DNA of 45,620 nt from NCBI RefSeq assembly GCF_000686565.1, contig NZ_JMKW01000019.1, forward strand, positions 1 through 45,620, in the 5' to 3' direction. How positions within the stretch are numbered: position 1 is the stretch's first letter; every line of letters begins with the position of its first letter. Under the pieces are notes generated by a model. The model worked only from the letters and a program-made list of their open reading frames with translations, searched no databases and was not told where the DNA came from. Source of the stretch: Helicobacter bilis ATCC 51630. Its GTDB lineage: Bacteria > Campylobacterota > Campylobacteria > Campylobacterales > Helicobacteraceae. Below, piece by piece: positions 33,919-44,200 of this stretch. Both the position numbers and the translations under genes were made by a program.

Positions 33919-35589
33919 GTGGAATATTTATTAAGCTTAATTATTGGTTGCCCCCTTGTAGCATGTTTATTTATATTCATGTTTGATGATAGCGGGGCAA
34001 AGCGATTTGGGCGAATTATTTCTTTTATTGAGCTTGGGCTTGTTATCGCTTTATGGATTAGCTATCGTGCGGATATAGCGGATACGCAGTTTTTTACAAA
34101 GATATTTTTGATTCCAGCCCTTGGCATTGATTATATTGTATTTGTTGATGGAATCTCTTTGTTTTTGATTGTATTGACTGCCTTTATTATTTTCCTTGCG
34201 AATATCTATTTGCAAAGAAGAGATGATGCAAAGCCCTTTGTTGTATGTTTGCTATCACTTGAAGCTATACTTATGGCTCTCTTTGTTTCACAGAATGTAT
34301 TAATGTTTTATACATGCTGGGAACTTGCATTATTACCTGTGCTTTATATGGTTGGTGTTTGGGGTAGCGGACAAAAGATTTATATTGGTTTAAAATTCTT
34401 TGTTTATACCTTTGCATCAAGCCTTATGATGCTACTTGCAATCCTTTATATTGGCTATCTCTGTTATGAGCAGCTTGGATATTGGAGTTTTGATTTAGGC
34501 GTGTGGTTAAGCGGAGATTTAAAGTTTCCATTAGATACACAAATATGGCTATTCTTAGGCTTTTTTGTATCCATTGCTGTAAAGATTCCAATCATTCCCC
34601 TGCATACATGGCTACCACATATTTATAGTGAAGCCCCAGCCCTTGGCAGTGTTATGCTATCTGCTTTACTTTCAAAAATGGGGACTTATGCGTTATTGCG
34701 TTTTGCTTTGCCTTTATTTCCTGATGCAAGCGTGCATTTTATGCCGATTGTAAGCGTTTTAGCCGTTATTATGGTGGTATATGCAGGTATTATTGCCTTT
34801 AAACAAAAGGATATAAAAAAGGTTATCGCATATAGCTCAATCTCACACATGGGTATCGTTGTGCTTGGAATCTTTGCGTTTAATAATGAGGGCATTAGCG
34901 GTGCGATTTTTATGATGGTAGCACATGGTGTTACAAGCGGGGGGCTTTTCATGTTAGTAGGTATGCTTTATTATCGCACGATGACAAGACATGTTGATGA
35001 TTTTGGCGGTGTCGCACATGTTATGCCACATTACTCAACTTTCTTTGCTATTGTTATGCTATCAAATGTTGGTTTACCGCTTACTATCGGCTTTGTAGGG
35101 GAGTTTTTATCACTTTATGGATATTTTCAAACCTCGCCTATTATAACCGCTATCGCTGGGACTACACTCATCATCGCAGCAAGTTATATGCTATATCTTT
35201 TTAAGAATGTATTCTATGGCACATTGAAACAAACACATATCACACAATCGCTAAAAGACTTAGGATTCAAAGAATTGTGTGTGCTAGGTCCTATCGCATT
35301 TGTGATTATATGGCTTGGTGTGTTTCCAAATACGCTTTTAAAACCTATGCAAGTCTCTGTGCAGCAACTCGTAGGCACAACCTATACTCTAGCACAAGAG
35401 AAAGCAACAAAAAAGCATATCGCTAAAGTCAATAATGGCTTAGTCATAGAAAGGGCAATGCTAAATAATACAATAATGGATAATCTTGGCGAATTACCAC
35501 CGCCCACACCGCAAAGAGAAAGCATGGATTCTAATACAGAATCTCAAAGTATAGACAATCAAAGCAATAGCACAAATAAAGAGGAGTAA
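33919..35589 (+). CDS. nuoM: NADH-quinone oxidoreductase subunit M
   Basis: This 556-residue antiporter-like proton-pumping subunit has the key Glu in FYTCWELALLPVLYMVGVWG. The key Lys is in SIAVKIPIIPLHTWLPHIYSEAP, with KKVIAYSSISHMGIV and GGLFMLVGMLYYRT following. The start codon is GTG at 33919 with AAGGAG upstream. The C-terminal tail of about 75 residues is hydrophilic and serine/asparagine-rich (ESMDSNTESQSIDNQSNSTN), longer than usual. Confidence 0.96.
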   Translation: MEYLLSLIIGCPLVACLFIFMFDDSGAKRFGRIISFIELGLVIALWISYRADIADTQFFTKIFLIPALGIDYIVFVDGISLFLIVLTAFIIFLANIYLQRRDDAKPFVVCLLSLEAILMALFVSQNVLMFYTCWELALLPVLYMVGVWGSGQKIYIGLKFFVYTFASSLMMLLAILYIGYLCYEQLGYWSFDLGVWLSGDLKFPLDTQIWLFLGFFVSIAVKIPIIPLHTWLPHIYSEAPALGSVMLSALLSKMGTYALLRFALPLFPDASVHFMPIVSVLAVIMVVYAGIIAFKQKDIKKVIAYSSISHMGIVVLGIFAFNNEGISGAIFMMVAHGVTSGGLFMLVGMLYYRTMTRHVDDFGGVAHVMPHYSTFFAIVMLSNVGLPLTIGFVGEFLSLYGYFQTSPIITAIAGTTLIIAASYMLYLFKNVFYGTLKQTHITQSLKDLGFKELCVLGPIAFVIIWLGVFPNTLLKPMQVSVQQLVGTTYTLAQEKATKKHIAKVNNGLVIERAMLNNTIMDNLGELPPPTPQRESMDSNTESQSIDNQSNSTNKEE

Positions 35590-35591
35590 AT

Positions 35592-37034
35592 ATGAATACG
35601 CTAGATTTTTACACTTATTTATACATGTATATGCCTTCTGTCATTTTAGTGCTAGGGGCTATTGTTGTGCTATTTAGCAATGTATTTGCAAGTCAATTTT
35701 CACGCAATACAAGCTTATCTTTATGTATGATTTTTATCGCAGCGGCTTTCTTTTTCTGCCTTAGCGTTGGGCATATTGAGAATGTTTCAGCCATTACTCT
35801 AAGTGCGGAATATATTATTCTCATTGCTTCATTTTGGTTTATATTGCTTACTTTTTCAAAATATAAATTTGTTGAGTTTCAAACACCAGAGTTTTATCCG
35901 CTTTATCTATTCTCCATATCAGGCTTTATGCTTATGGTGCAAGGTAATAATTTAGTATTAGTGTTACTTGGACTAGAGATAGGCAGTCTGCCTTTAGCGG
36001 CGATGTTAGCGTTTAATCGCAGGATTTATGGCATTGAGGGAGGGATAAAATACTTTGTAGCAAGTGCGCTTGCAAGCATATTTTTCATACTTGGAATCAT
36101 GCTTTTTTATCTCTATTTTGGCGATTTTTCATTACAACGAAATGCTATTGAATACAAAAATGTCTTATTACACGGACATGTTTTAGATGTCTTATTGCTG
36201 CTTTTTAGTATGCTTTTCATGCTTGCAGGGCTTGGTTTTAAAGTCTCATTAGTCCCATGGCATAGCTGGATGCCAGATGTGTATGAGGCAAGTAACCCTG
36301 TGTTAGCAGGTTATGTTTCTGTTGTGCCAAAGATTGCTGGTTTTGGTCTTTTTGCTATACTCTTTTTACCGCTTTTACAGAGCGAAAACGCATCGCATAA
36401 TTACATTGAATATCTTGTTAGAATCCTTTTACTCATTACTATTACTTTGCCAAATATTATGGCTCTAGTGCAAAAAGATGTGAAAAGAATGCTTGCATTT
36501 AGCTCGATTTCGCATTCTGGTTTTGCCCTTGCTTGTATCTATCTTGGGACATTTGATACCTTGATACTTTATTGGGTATTGTTTTTGATAACAAATCTTG
36601 GAGCATTTACAATGCTATGGATAGCAAAGCCGCTTAATACGCAAACTCGCTATGATTACGACTTGCAAAGATTCTATGGCTTTGGGAAAAAGCATCCTAT
36701 AATGGCTTTAAGCATGGCGTTATTTATGTTATCTCTTGCTGGGATACCGCCATTTTCTATCTTTTGGGGTAAGATTTTTGTCATTACAAATGCTTTGCAG
36801 CAAAATGAAATGCTGCTTGCATTTATGATGATGTTAAATAGTGCCATTGCAGTGTGCTATTATCTAAAATTAATCGTTGCTATGTATTTCAAACAAGGCA
36901 GCAATGAAAACTTTTATGAAGACAATAGCACCGCTCCCATTCGCTTTGTAGCCTTTATGTGTGCTATCCTTTGTATTTTCTCAATCTTTGTTGTGTCTTA
37001 CTTGTTTCAGTATATCCCCATGCTTGGCATATAA
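35592..37034 (+). CDS. nuoN: NADH-quinone oxidoreductase subunit N
   Basis: This 480-residue third antiporter-like subunit is the last gene of the operon. Landmarks are LVLLGLEIGSLPLAAMLAF, the Lys-bearing LGFKVSLVPWHSWMPDVYEASN, VKRMLAFSSISHSGFALAC and SLAGIPPFSIFWGKIFV. The start at 35592 has GAGGAG upstream, two bases after the nuoM stop. No clear terminator hairpin is visible after it. Confidence 0.96.
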   Translation: MNTLDFYTYLYMYMPSVILVLGAIVVLFSNVFASQFSRNTSLSLCMIFIAAAFFFCLSVGHIENVSAITLSAEYIILIASFWFILLTFSKYKFVEFQTPEFYPLYLFSISGFMLMVQGNNLVLVLLGLEIGSLPLAAMLAFNRRIYGIEGGIKYFVASALASIFFILGIMLFYLYFGDFSLQRNAIEYKNVLLHGHVLDVLLLLFSMLFMLAGLGFKVSLVPWHSWMPDVYEASNPVLAGYVSVVPKIAGFGLFAILFLPLLQSENASHNYIEYLVRILLLITITLPNIMALVQKDVKRMLAFSSISHSGFALACIYLGTFDTLILYWVLFLITNLGAFTMLWIAKPLNTQTRYDYDLQRFYGFGKKHPIMALSMALFMLSLAGIPPFSIFWGKIFVITNALQQNEMLLAFMMMLNSAIAVCYYLKLIVAMYFKQGSNENFYEDNSTAPIRFVAFMCAILCIFSIFVVSYLFQYIPMLGI

Positions 37035-37334
37035 AGAGATGATATATAAAGTTAGTGCATAGAATCTAGTATTGTGTTAATCTTTGTATGGGTTGTGGGG
37101 CTTGGAGTGGGATTTTTAGAATCTAAGCTTCTGGCAATTGCTACATAAAGGAAAGCGGAGTATCTAATAGAGATTATACAAGAGATATTTTGCTTATTGG
37201 TTTAAAACGACAAAAAAGCCAGATTCTAGTAATTATCGATCGCAAAATATGAAAGATAGATTCCATAAGAATCTAGCCCTAGAGATTATAAACCAAAGGC
37301 GATAAAATAAGATTATAAAAAAGTAGGAAAGGTT
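37035..37334. other. Intergenic gap after the nuo operon
   Basis: No gene is visible in these 300 bases. The gap contains four AGATTCT/AGAATCT words and a degenerate palindromic repeat element (see the separate entry). A GTAGGAAAGG ribosome site at its end serves the RDD gene. Confidence 0.6.
37147..37214. repeat. Strongly degenerate copy of the palindromic repeat element
   Basis: AAGGAAAGCGGAGTATCTAA, an AGATATTTTGC block and GGTTTAAAACGACAAA align in order with the GGCGAAGTATCTAA, GATTTTTCGCC and ...GGCTCAAAATGACAA blocks of the mod copies. The left inverted end is lost. Being non-coding, it has drifted more than the genic copies. Confidence 0.45.
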
Positions 37335-37886
37335 ATGGATAGATTGGAGAATGATTTATTTAGAGAAAATATCAAGATAGCACCGCTTAGTTTAAGAATT
37401 GGTGCGTATTTGATTGATATGATTCTATTAAGTCTTGTTATTACGCTATTTTTTTCACAAGCACAGCAAGAAAGATTAGTGCTTGCAAAAGAGACGATTG
37501 AAAAAACTTATAGTTTGCCAAACACGCGAACAACGCTAAATAGCACGACAGATAATAGCAAAATACTAGAAGATATGCGTAAAACTTCAAAAGAAGCCTT
37601 TGAGATACTATTGCTTTATATGGCGATATACATTGGGCTAGAGATTGTGTATTATTTCTTCTTTGTGTATTATTATGGGGCGACTTTAGGGCAGATTATA
37701 TTGCGTATAAGGGTTGTGGATATTTATCGTTTTGATAAGCCAAGTTTGCATGTAAGCATGAAAAGAGCGATAATAAAATGTATCTTTGGAGCGGTGCTTT
37801 ATGTTGGGTTCATTGTGGCGTTTGTGGATAGATTCTATCGTGCATTACATGATAAAATGAGTCATACCATCGTGGTTACGGCATAG
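37335..37886 (+). CDS. RDD-family membrane protein
   Basis: This 183-residue inner-membrane protein has the RDD pattern. The first helix with Arg and Asp is LSLRIGAYLIDMILLSLVITLFF. A middle helix is LYMAIYIGLEIVYYFFFVYYYGATLGQ, followed by ILRIRVVDI. A last helix, FGAVLYVGFIVAFVDRFY, precedes ALHDKMSHTIVV. RDD proteins are of varied or unknown function; some are implicated in ion transport. The gene stands eight bases upstream of lptD, so a joint transcript is likely. The ribosome site is GTAGGAAAGG. Confidence 0.88.
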   Translation: MDRLENDLFRENIKIAPLSLRIGAYLIDMILLSLVITLFFSQAQQERLVLAKETIEKTYSLPNTRTTLNSTTDNSKILEDMRKTSKEAFEILLLYMAIYIGLEIVYYFFFVYYYGATLGQIILRIRVVDIYRFDKPSLHVSMKRAIIKCIFGAVLYVGFIVAFVDRFYRALHDKMSHTIVVTA

Positions 37887-37894
37887 AGTTTCTT

Positions 37895-40387
37895 ATGTAT
37901 TATATTGCCTTTAAGATTCATAAAAAAAATGTGATATTCCTAAAATGGATTCTGTCTGTATTGCTTTTTTTTCATTTTGTCTATGGAGTAGAACAGCTTA
38001 CGGATATACAAACTTCACAGAATCAAAATAGTGCAACACTCTTTTATGATTCTAAAGAGCAACAAGTATTGCCGACATTTTCAGACACTAAAAAAGAAGA
38101 TTCTAAAGACATAAAACAAACTATGAGTGAGAGTGAAAAGAGAGAAAATGAAAAAAACTTGCAAACAGGCGTAAGCAAAAAAGATACAGATTTTTCAAAG
38201 CTTTTTGAGCTTTTAGGTGAAGAGATAGAGCATTATGACAATTATATGGTTGTGCGTGGTAATGCGATATTGAAAAATAAAGAAGCCTATATCATCGCTG
38301 ATGAGATTATCTATAATCCCGAGCTAAAACAAGCTAGATTAATGGGTAATGTCCGCATTTATAAAGGCGACACACTCTCTGTGATTGCAAAACAGGCGAC
38401 AGTTTATCTCAATAGTGATTTTAGCATTATCAGACCCTTTTATATACAGGATACAGATACAGGCATTTGGACTCATGCAGAGAGTGCTAGCTCTCAAAAG
38501 TCAATCTATCGCTTTGCAGATTCTATGGTTTCAGGTTGTTCTTTTGTAAGTCCTGCATGGCGTATTGATTCAAGCAAAGGGGCGTATGATAAGGAAAAAA
38601 ATACACTTGCTTTATGGAATCCTAGAATCTACATTGGCGATGTGCCGGTATTTTATCTGCCTTACCTTAAAGTCTCACTTGAGAATAAACGCACAAGTGG
38701 TATTTTATACCCAACTTTAGGTAGCTCAAGCACTGATGGCTTTACCTATATTCAGCCCTATTATGTAGCATTGCAAAACTTCTGGGATATGACTATTAGC
38801 CCACAGGTAAGGACTTCAAGGGGTGGCGGTGCAAATTTTGAGTTTAGAGCTATTGATAGCAGTAACGATAAATATATCTTGCATTTCAAGTATTTCTACA
38901 ATAATGATGAATATATGCAAAAGCTAAATCTACTCAATCAGCATGTTTATGGTTTTGATTTCAAGCATAGCAAAAGAAATGTGATTCAAAAATATTTTGG
39001 TGCTAAAACTAAGCTTGATAATGCTATGTTCTTTGACTTAGCATTTATGAATGACATTGATTATATGCGGCTTGATGATGTGAGATATTTTCTCAATCAA
39101 ACCTCATATATCTCAAAGGCAAATCTTTACGCTCAAACAGATAATCACTATTTTGGTTTAAATCTACGCTATTATCTAAACCTTTACACACAAAATAACT
39201 CAACGACATTTCAGAATCTCCCAAATATTCAATATCATAAATACATGGGATCTTTATTTATAAAAGAATTATTGTATTCGCTTGATTATAAGATGCAGTA
39301 TGCGTATAGAGATAGTGGCTACTCATATTTATCAAATGAGCTTTCCATTCCCATTGGTATGCAGTTTTCATTTCTCAATAAATACTTTTCTATTGGAGCA
39401 TGGCTTAATGTCTTTGCGGGGAATACCTATGCTACAAATACAAAAGATACTATAATCTATACCGCCCCAAATACTTCTATCGCTATGCAAGAGAATATGG
39501 GTAATTACGCAAATCTTAATTATAGAATTTCTGTAAATAGCGATATTGGGCGAAGATATGGGAACTTTTTCCACTCTATGCAAACCGCAGTTTTATTTAA
39601 TGCCCCAGTTGATAGAGTGGTATTTACAAATGGGATCTTAAGTCCAGAGATTCTAAAAACCTATACGCAATTACCCGTTGGTGTGCTTGATGCAATACAA
39701 AATGGTGCAAATATTTGGAATCCACAAAATTTTGGCAATATCTATCAAATGATAAGGCGGCTTGACCTTAGCATGTCAAACTATATCTATAATCGTAATG
39801 GTGCTGAAATCTTTTATTGGAAGCTTAGTCAGTCCTTTAACTTTGATGATACAATCTCACCTTTGCGTATCCCTATGGAAAATAAATTTGGCACGACACC
39901 ACTTCCGGGATTAAGCTTAAATCTTAGCCTTTTTTACTCATGGTTTTATAGTAATTTTACTGAAATAGGGGTAAATGCCTCATATACAAAAGGGGCGTAT
40001 GCAGCAAGTATTTCTTACTTCTTAAAACGAGATGATGCGGCATGGAGTATTGATCCTACTACGCTGACTTATAAGCCCATAGACTCGTCAAATTATTTGA
40101 GTGCTTCACTGCGTGGAGATTTGGGCTATTTTGGTTTAGTAGCGGATTTAGGTTATGACTTTAGGACGCAAAATATCGTTAATGTAGGCGTTGGCGTATA
40201 TAAAGACATTAAATGCTTTGGTATTGGACTAAAGGCTGGGAGCAATAGGACGCCTATGCTATCACAAGGTAATACAATTAGCGTAATTGATAATATCTAT
40301 GTGAAAGCAGAATTTAGATTTGTGCCTTTAACAACCTTTGGTTATACTTACAGGCTACGACCAGTTATAGAGCAGCAAGACAGATAG
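37895..40387 (+). CDS. lptD: LPS-assembly outer-membrane protein LptD
   Basis: This 830-residue protein would insert lipopolysaccharide into the outer leaflet. After an N-terminal hydrophobic export segment (FLKWILSVLLFFHFVYG) and a charged linker comes the periplasmic OstA/LptA-like jellyroll (YMVVRGNAILKNKEAYIIAD, ARLMGNVRIYKGD). The large C-terminal barrel follows, with the conserved KRTSGILYPTLGSSSTDGF. Cysteines are scarce (one in SGCSFVSPAWR, one in DIKCFGIG), so the disulfide pattern known from E. coli LptD cannot form. No good ribosome site is seen before ATG 37895, which fits translational coupling to the RDD gene. Confidence 0.92.
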   Translation: MYYIAFKIHKKNVIFLKWILSVLLFFHFVYGVEQLTDIQTSQNQNSATLFYDSKEQQVLPTFSDTKKEDSKDIKQTMSESEKRENEKNLQTGVSKKDTDFSKLFELLGEEIEHYDNYMVVRGNAILKNKEAYIIADEIIYNPELKQARLMGNVRIYKGDTLSVIAKQATVYLNSDFSIIRPFYIQDTDTGIWTHAESASSQKSIYRFADSMVSGCSFVSPAWRIDSSKGAYDKEKNTLALWNPRIYIGDVPVFYLPYLKVSLENKRTSGILYPTLGSSSTDGFTYIQPYYVALQNFWDMTISPQVRTSRGGGANFEFRAIDSSNDKYILHFKYFYNNDEYMQKLNLLNQHVYGFDFKHSKRNVIQKYFGAKTKLDNAMFFDLAFMNDIDYMRLDDVRYFLNQTSYISKANLYAQTDNHYFGLNLRYYLNLYTQNNSTTFQNLPNIQYHKYMGSLFIKELLYSLDYKMQYAYRDSGYSYLSNELSIPIGMQFSFLNKYFSIGAWLNVFAGNTYATNTKDTIIYTAPNTSIAMQENMGNYANLNYRISVNSDIGRRYGNFFHSMQTAVLFNAPVDRVVFTNGILSPEILKTYTQLPVGVLDAIQNGANIWNPQNFGNIYQMIRRLDLSMSNYIYNRNGAEIFYWKLSQSFNFDDTISPLRIPMENKFGTTPLPGLSLNLSLFYSWFYSNFTEIGVNASYTKGAYAASISYFLKRDDAAWSIDPTTLTYKPIDSSNYLSASLRGDLGYFGLVADLGYDFRTQNIVNVGVGVYKDIKCFGIGLKAGSNRTPMLSQGNTISVIDNIYVKAEFRFVPLTTFGYTYRLRPVIEQQDR

Positions 40388-40422
40388 ATTCTAACAGAGA
40401 TTCTAAATAATAGAGGAAAAAT

Positions 40423-41082
40423 ATGATAGCAACAATATACAAGGGGTTTGCACAAAGTGCAGCCATAAGCCCAAAAAATGCAAAAATGATTTTACGACAT
40501 TCACTAAGAGATAAAATACCACCAAATGAAACGGGAAATGATATTTTACTCACTCGTGAAGGTGAAGTCATGGCAGAGCATTTTGGATTGCATTGTAACT
40601 TCTCTATTGCTAAAATACACACAAGCATAATTGAGCGGTGTATCCAAACTGCAAATCTTTTTGCGAAAGGCTATAAAGAATCTAAACATAAAGAACTAGA
40701 AATAATCCATACAAATATACTTACAGATACCTATATCAATGACTTAGATAAAGCAGTAGAGTTATTTAAAACGCAATCGCCTTATTCTATAATATCTGCG
40801 TTTTTGCGTGGTGAGAGCTTACCCGGTATGCGTGGTGTAGAAGAGAGTATGAAAACACTCTTTAACTATATCTTTGCTGATAAGACTTGTGAAGATATGG
40901 AGATATTCATCACGCATGATACTTTTTTAATCGCCATTGTTTGCTATTGTCATAACCTGCAACCACAGCTTGATGACTTTAACTGGCCCTATATGCTAGA
41001 GGGTGCATTTCTCTACCTTGAGAATAATCATATACATTGTATCTTTAGGGGTATTGATAAATCAATCCCTTTTGTTTTTTGA
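40423..41082 (+). CDS. Histidine phosphatase family protein
   Basis: This 219-residue protein has the catalytic RHS variant of the RHG motif, with R25-H26 in MILRHSLRDK. The second arginine is in IIERCIQTANLF (R72), and the second histidine is in IFITHDTFLIA. The family comprises phosphomonoesterases and phosphoglycerate mutases; the particular substrate cannot be told. Start 40423 has AGAGGA upstream. It follows lptD by 35 bp, a spacer containing two AGATTCT words. Confidence 0.85.
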   Translation: MIATIYKGFAQSAAISPKNAKMILRHSLRDKIPPNETGNDILLTREGEVMAEHFGLHCNFSIAKIHTSIIERCIQTANLFAKGYKESKHKELEIIHTNILTDTYINDLDKAVELFKTQSPYSIISAFLRGESLPGMRGVEESMKTLFNYIFADKTCEDMEIFITHDTFLIAIVCYCHNLQPQLDDFNWPYMLEGAFLYLENNHIHCIFRGIDKSIPFVF

Positions 41083-41169
41083 TATTATGAGAAATGGGAT
41101 TATAGTGTGTAAAATAATAGTAAGAAATTAGAATTGGTGGTAAATTTACTTAAATTTATTCTTTTTTGT

Positions 41170-41185
41170 TAGAATCCCATACAAT
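41170..41185 (+). promoter_or_regulatory. Possible promoter of the autotransporter gene
   Basis: TAGAAT at 41170-41175 and TACAAT at 41180-41185 are two candidate -10 boxes. They lie 45-60 bases upstream of the ATG at 41231 and follow a T-rich stretch (TTCTTTTTTG), as in Helicobacter sigma-80 promoters. The assignment rests on pattern alone. Confidence 0.3.
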
Positions 41186-41230
41186 ATTTATTTGCTATTG
41201 CAAATATTTATCTTTTTTGGAGTGAGTGTA

Positions 41231-44200
41231 ATGAGTGGTAAAAATTGGGGAATGAAATTAAAGGGCAAAGCTTTTATATTAAGTGATATTTTGCTAAAAC
41301 GGGTGCAGACAAAATACTTATGTGTCTCTATATTTGGAACTACGCTATTGCTGTGTAATGTAGGGTATGGCAAGGAGCAATGGTTGGGAGCCGGAGGACA
41401 AGATTCTTGGATTGCTGCTTGTGATTGGACTTTGTGTCATCTCGGTGGGGGTGCAACTTCAGATACATTGCATATTGCCAATGGGAATCAAAGTGGTAGT
41501 TTCACTTTTACAAGTATTGATTTGAGGACAAATAACTTTGGTGGCAGCGTAGATCTTAATATAAAATCAGAAAATCCATGGGAAGGCAAAATCACAATAC
41601 ATGATCTCTACAATTCTCATACTGGTCTATTGGGCTTTAACGGGAATGTCAATATCAATGTAGATACAAAAATTGGTGGTTTAGCACATAATAATACTGG
41701 TGGTGGCACTAGATTGAATGTTATCATTGGTGCAAATAATGGTGCTTATACAAAAAACCTACATATAGATAGAGTATCTTTTAATCAAAATGGACTTACT
41801 GGTTCTCAAGGGGTAATAAATCTATATGCAAATAACATTAATATAGGTAAAGCTGCTGGTAGATTATCGCAGGTTTTAAATGTCAATGCGGACGGCAGTA
41901 TCGTTGCAGATGATGTGTATTTTGATGGTATTGGTGGGGTTGGTGGCTTTGCTGTGATTCCAAAAAGTGAGATAAAATTTAATGCAAAAGAAGGTGGTTT
42001 TATCTCACAAAGTATTAAAGGCATGGGACATTCTAATATCTTTGTTAGTACAAAAAAAGATATAGTGGTAGGGAATGTCGGTTTTGCCGTTGATATTTGT
42101 ATCACTCAAGCTTGTGCGGGTTGGATAGAGCTAAATAGTAAAGAGGGTGATGTTATCGTAAAAAGTGTAACTGGTGGCACAGCGAATGAAAGCGGTATTG
42201 GCTCATTTAATACACTTCAAATCAAAGGCAATAACTTCTATGCTGGTAAAGTGGAAGCAATCTCGCTAGTTACTTCGCTAAATAATAGCTATCTTGATTT
42301 AAGCGGTGTAAAAAACACCACTTTTATTGATGATTTGCAATTTCGAAATGGCACACTCAAAGCAAAAAACTTTCACTTTAATAACTTCACTGTGTGGAAA
42401 GCAAATGCAAATCGTGTAGGTTTTGAGCATCCAACTGATGGCAGTGCATATACAACCGTGAGTGAAAATATCGGTAAAAGCTTCATCAATAATCTGTCAA
42501 TGGAAATAGGCACAAGTCATACAGCAGATTCTGCGGCTTTGTGGTTTAAAGGTGGCGGTGATATTCTAAATATCAACTTCGTTGCTGCAAGACCTACAAG
42601 CTATATAAACTTTGGGGATATTAAACAAGTAAATATCAACGAACTGAGTGCAATGGAAGCTGATATTTACATGAAAACCGGTATCTTTAACACCATTACA
42701 AACAAAAAAGGACAGACAATCATCACAAACGGCGCTTCAAAAATCACAGCTAACGCCCTAAATGTCAATGAGCTTTTACACCTAAAAGACTCGAGCAAGC
42801 ATAGCGGTGTTATGAAAATTGAGTTAAATGCTAATGGCGAAAACATAGACCAAAAGTTTGACAAATACCTAAATGTAAGCGTAGATTCTAAAGACCTAAA
42901 AAATATGAGTGGTGATGAGATAGCAAAGCTTATAGAATCTAATAAAAACACAAATGGAAATAATGAAAAAACAGAATCAGATTACAAAAACGCAAGTGGC
43001 ACATATATCACAACAAGTGATGGCAAACATTATCTAGTCTTGCCAGATATTATGACAAATGATAATATTACAAATAGCACAGGACAAGTTGCAAATGGTG
43101 GTAATATCTTAATAGAGCAAACCGAACTCACAAAAGGTGCATTAAATAACTATGGAAAGATTCTAATCGATGATGGCTTTGTAAGTGGAGATAAACCGAC
43201 ACTCTATCTCACAGGTAATCTCAATAACTACAATACAATAGATTTGGGAGCTAACGGACATATAGAAGTAACAGGAAACTTTAATAACAAAGGTAAAATC
43301 CTTTTTAGCATTCAAGCAAATCCAAATGACTCTAGCAACAATGAAATAAAAAATGCAAGTATGAATATCAAAGGCAAAGCAACACTAGACATATCACCCG
43401 GAAGCACAGGGGCATTACAGGCAGATATAGCAGATTCTAAGACTTTATCGAGTATAAGCAGTCAGCTTAATACTAATGGTAGCAAGGGCGTAGAATACAA
43501 TCTCATAAAAGCAGAATCTATAAGCTACACTTACACACAAGGGGATTATACTACGACTTTTGATAAAAGCAACGGCAATACAACCATAAAAACAGAACAC
43601 ACCAATGGCGGACAATGCACAAATAAAGACTGCCAAACAGGAAGCAATGGCAATACAAAACAAGAAACCGACTTCACAACAAATGGCAAAGACAATCCAT
43701 GGGATATGGATAAAGCCCAAACAGATTCTAATGGCAATGTAGTAGAAAATGGCATAGGCTCAACTGATAATGAAGGCAATCTCATACAAAAGCCAAGTCA
43801 GCAAGATAAACAAGAAGAATGCAAACAAGATGGCAAGTATTGTGGCTTTGGTAGCAATGCTAACGCTACTGAAGCAAACAGAGGCTATGATTACGCACAA
43901 CAAAAGATGAAAAATAGCTTTTCACTCACTTATAAAGGCGGTAGCATAGATGGTAAATATATCGATATAGAAAAAGTCGTAAATGATACAACAATAGGCT
44001 TTAAAATCAATAAAGTAGATATTAATAACTTCATAGAGGGCAATACAGAAAAGCCTTTATGTAATGCAGAATCTAGCACATTTGATTGTGCTTTATACAT
44101 GGAAGCAGGTGGAAATAACTCATGGATAAATGCGATTAAAAAAGAGAGTGCAAATAGCTATGAGATTCTAAAAAATCTATTCTATGATGATAAATCTTCA

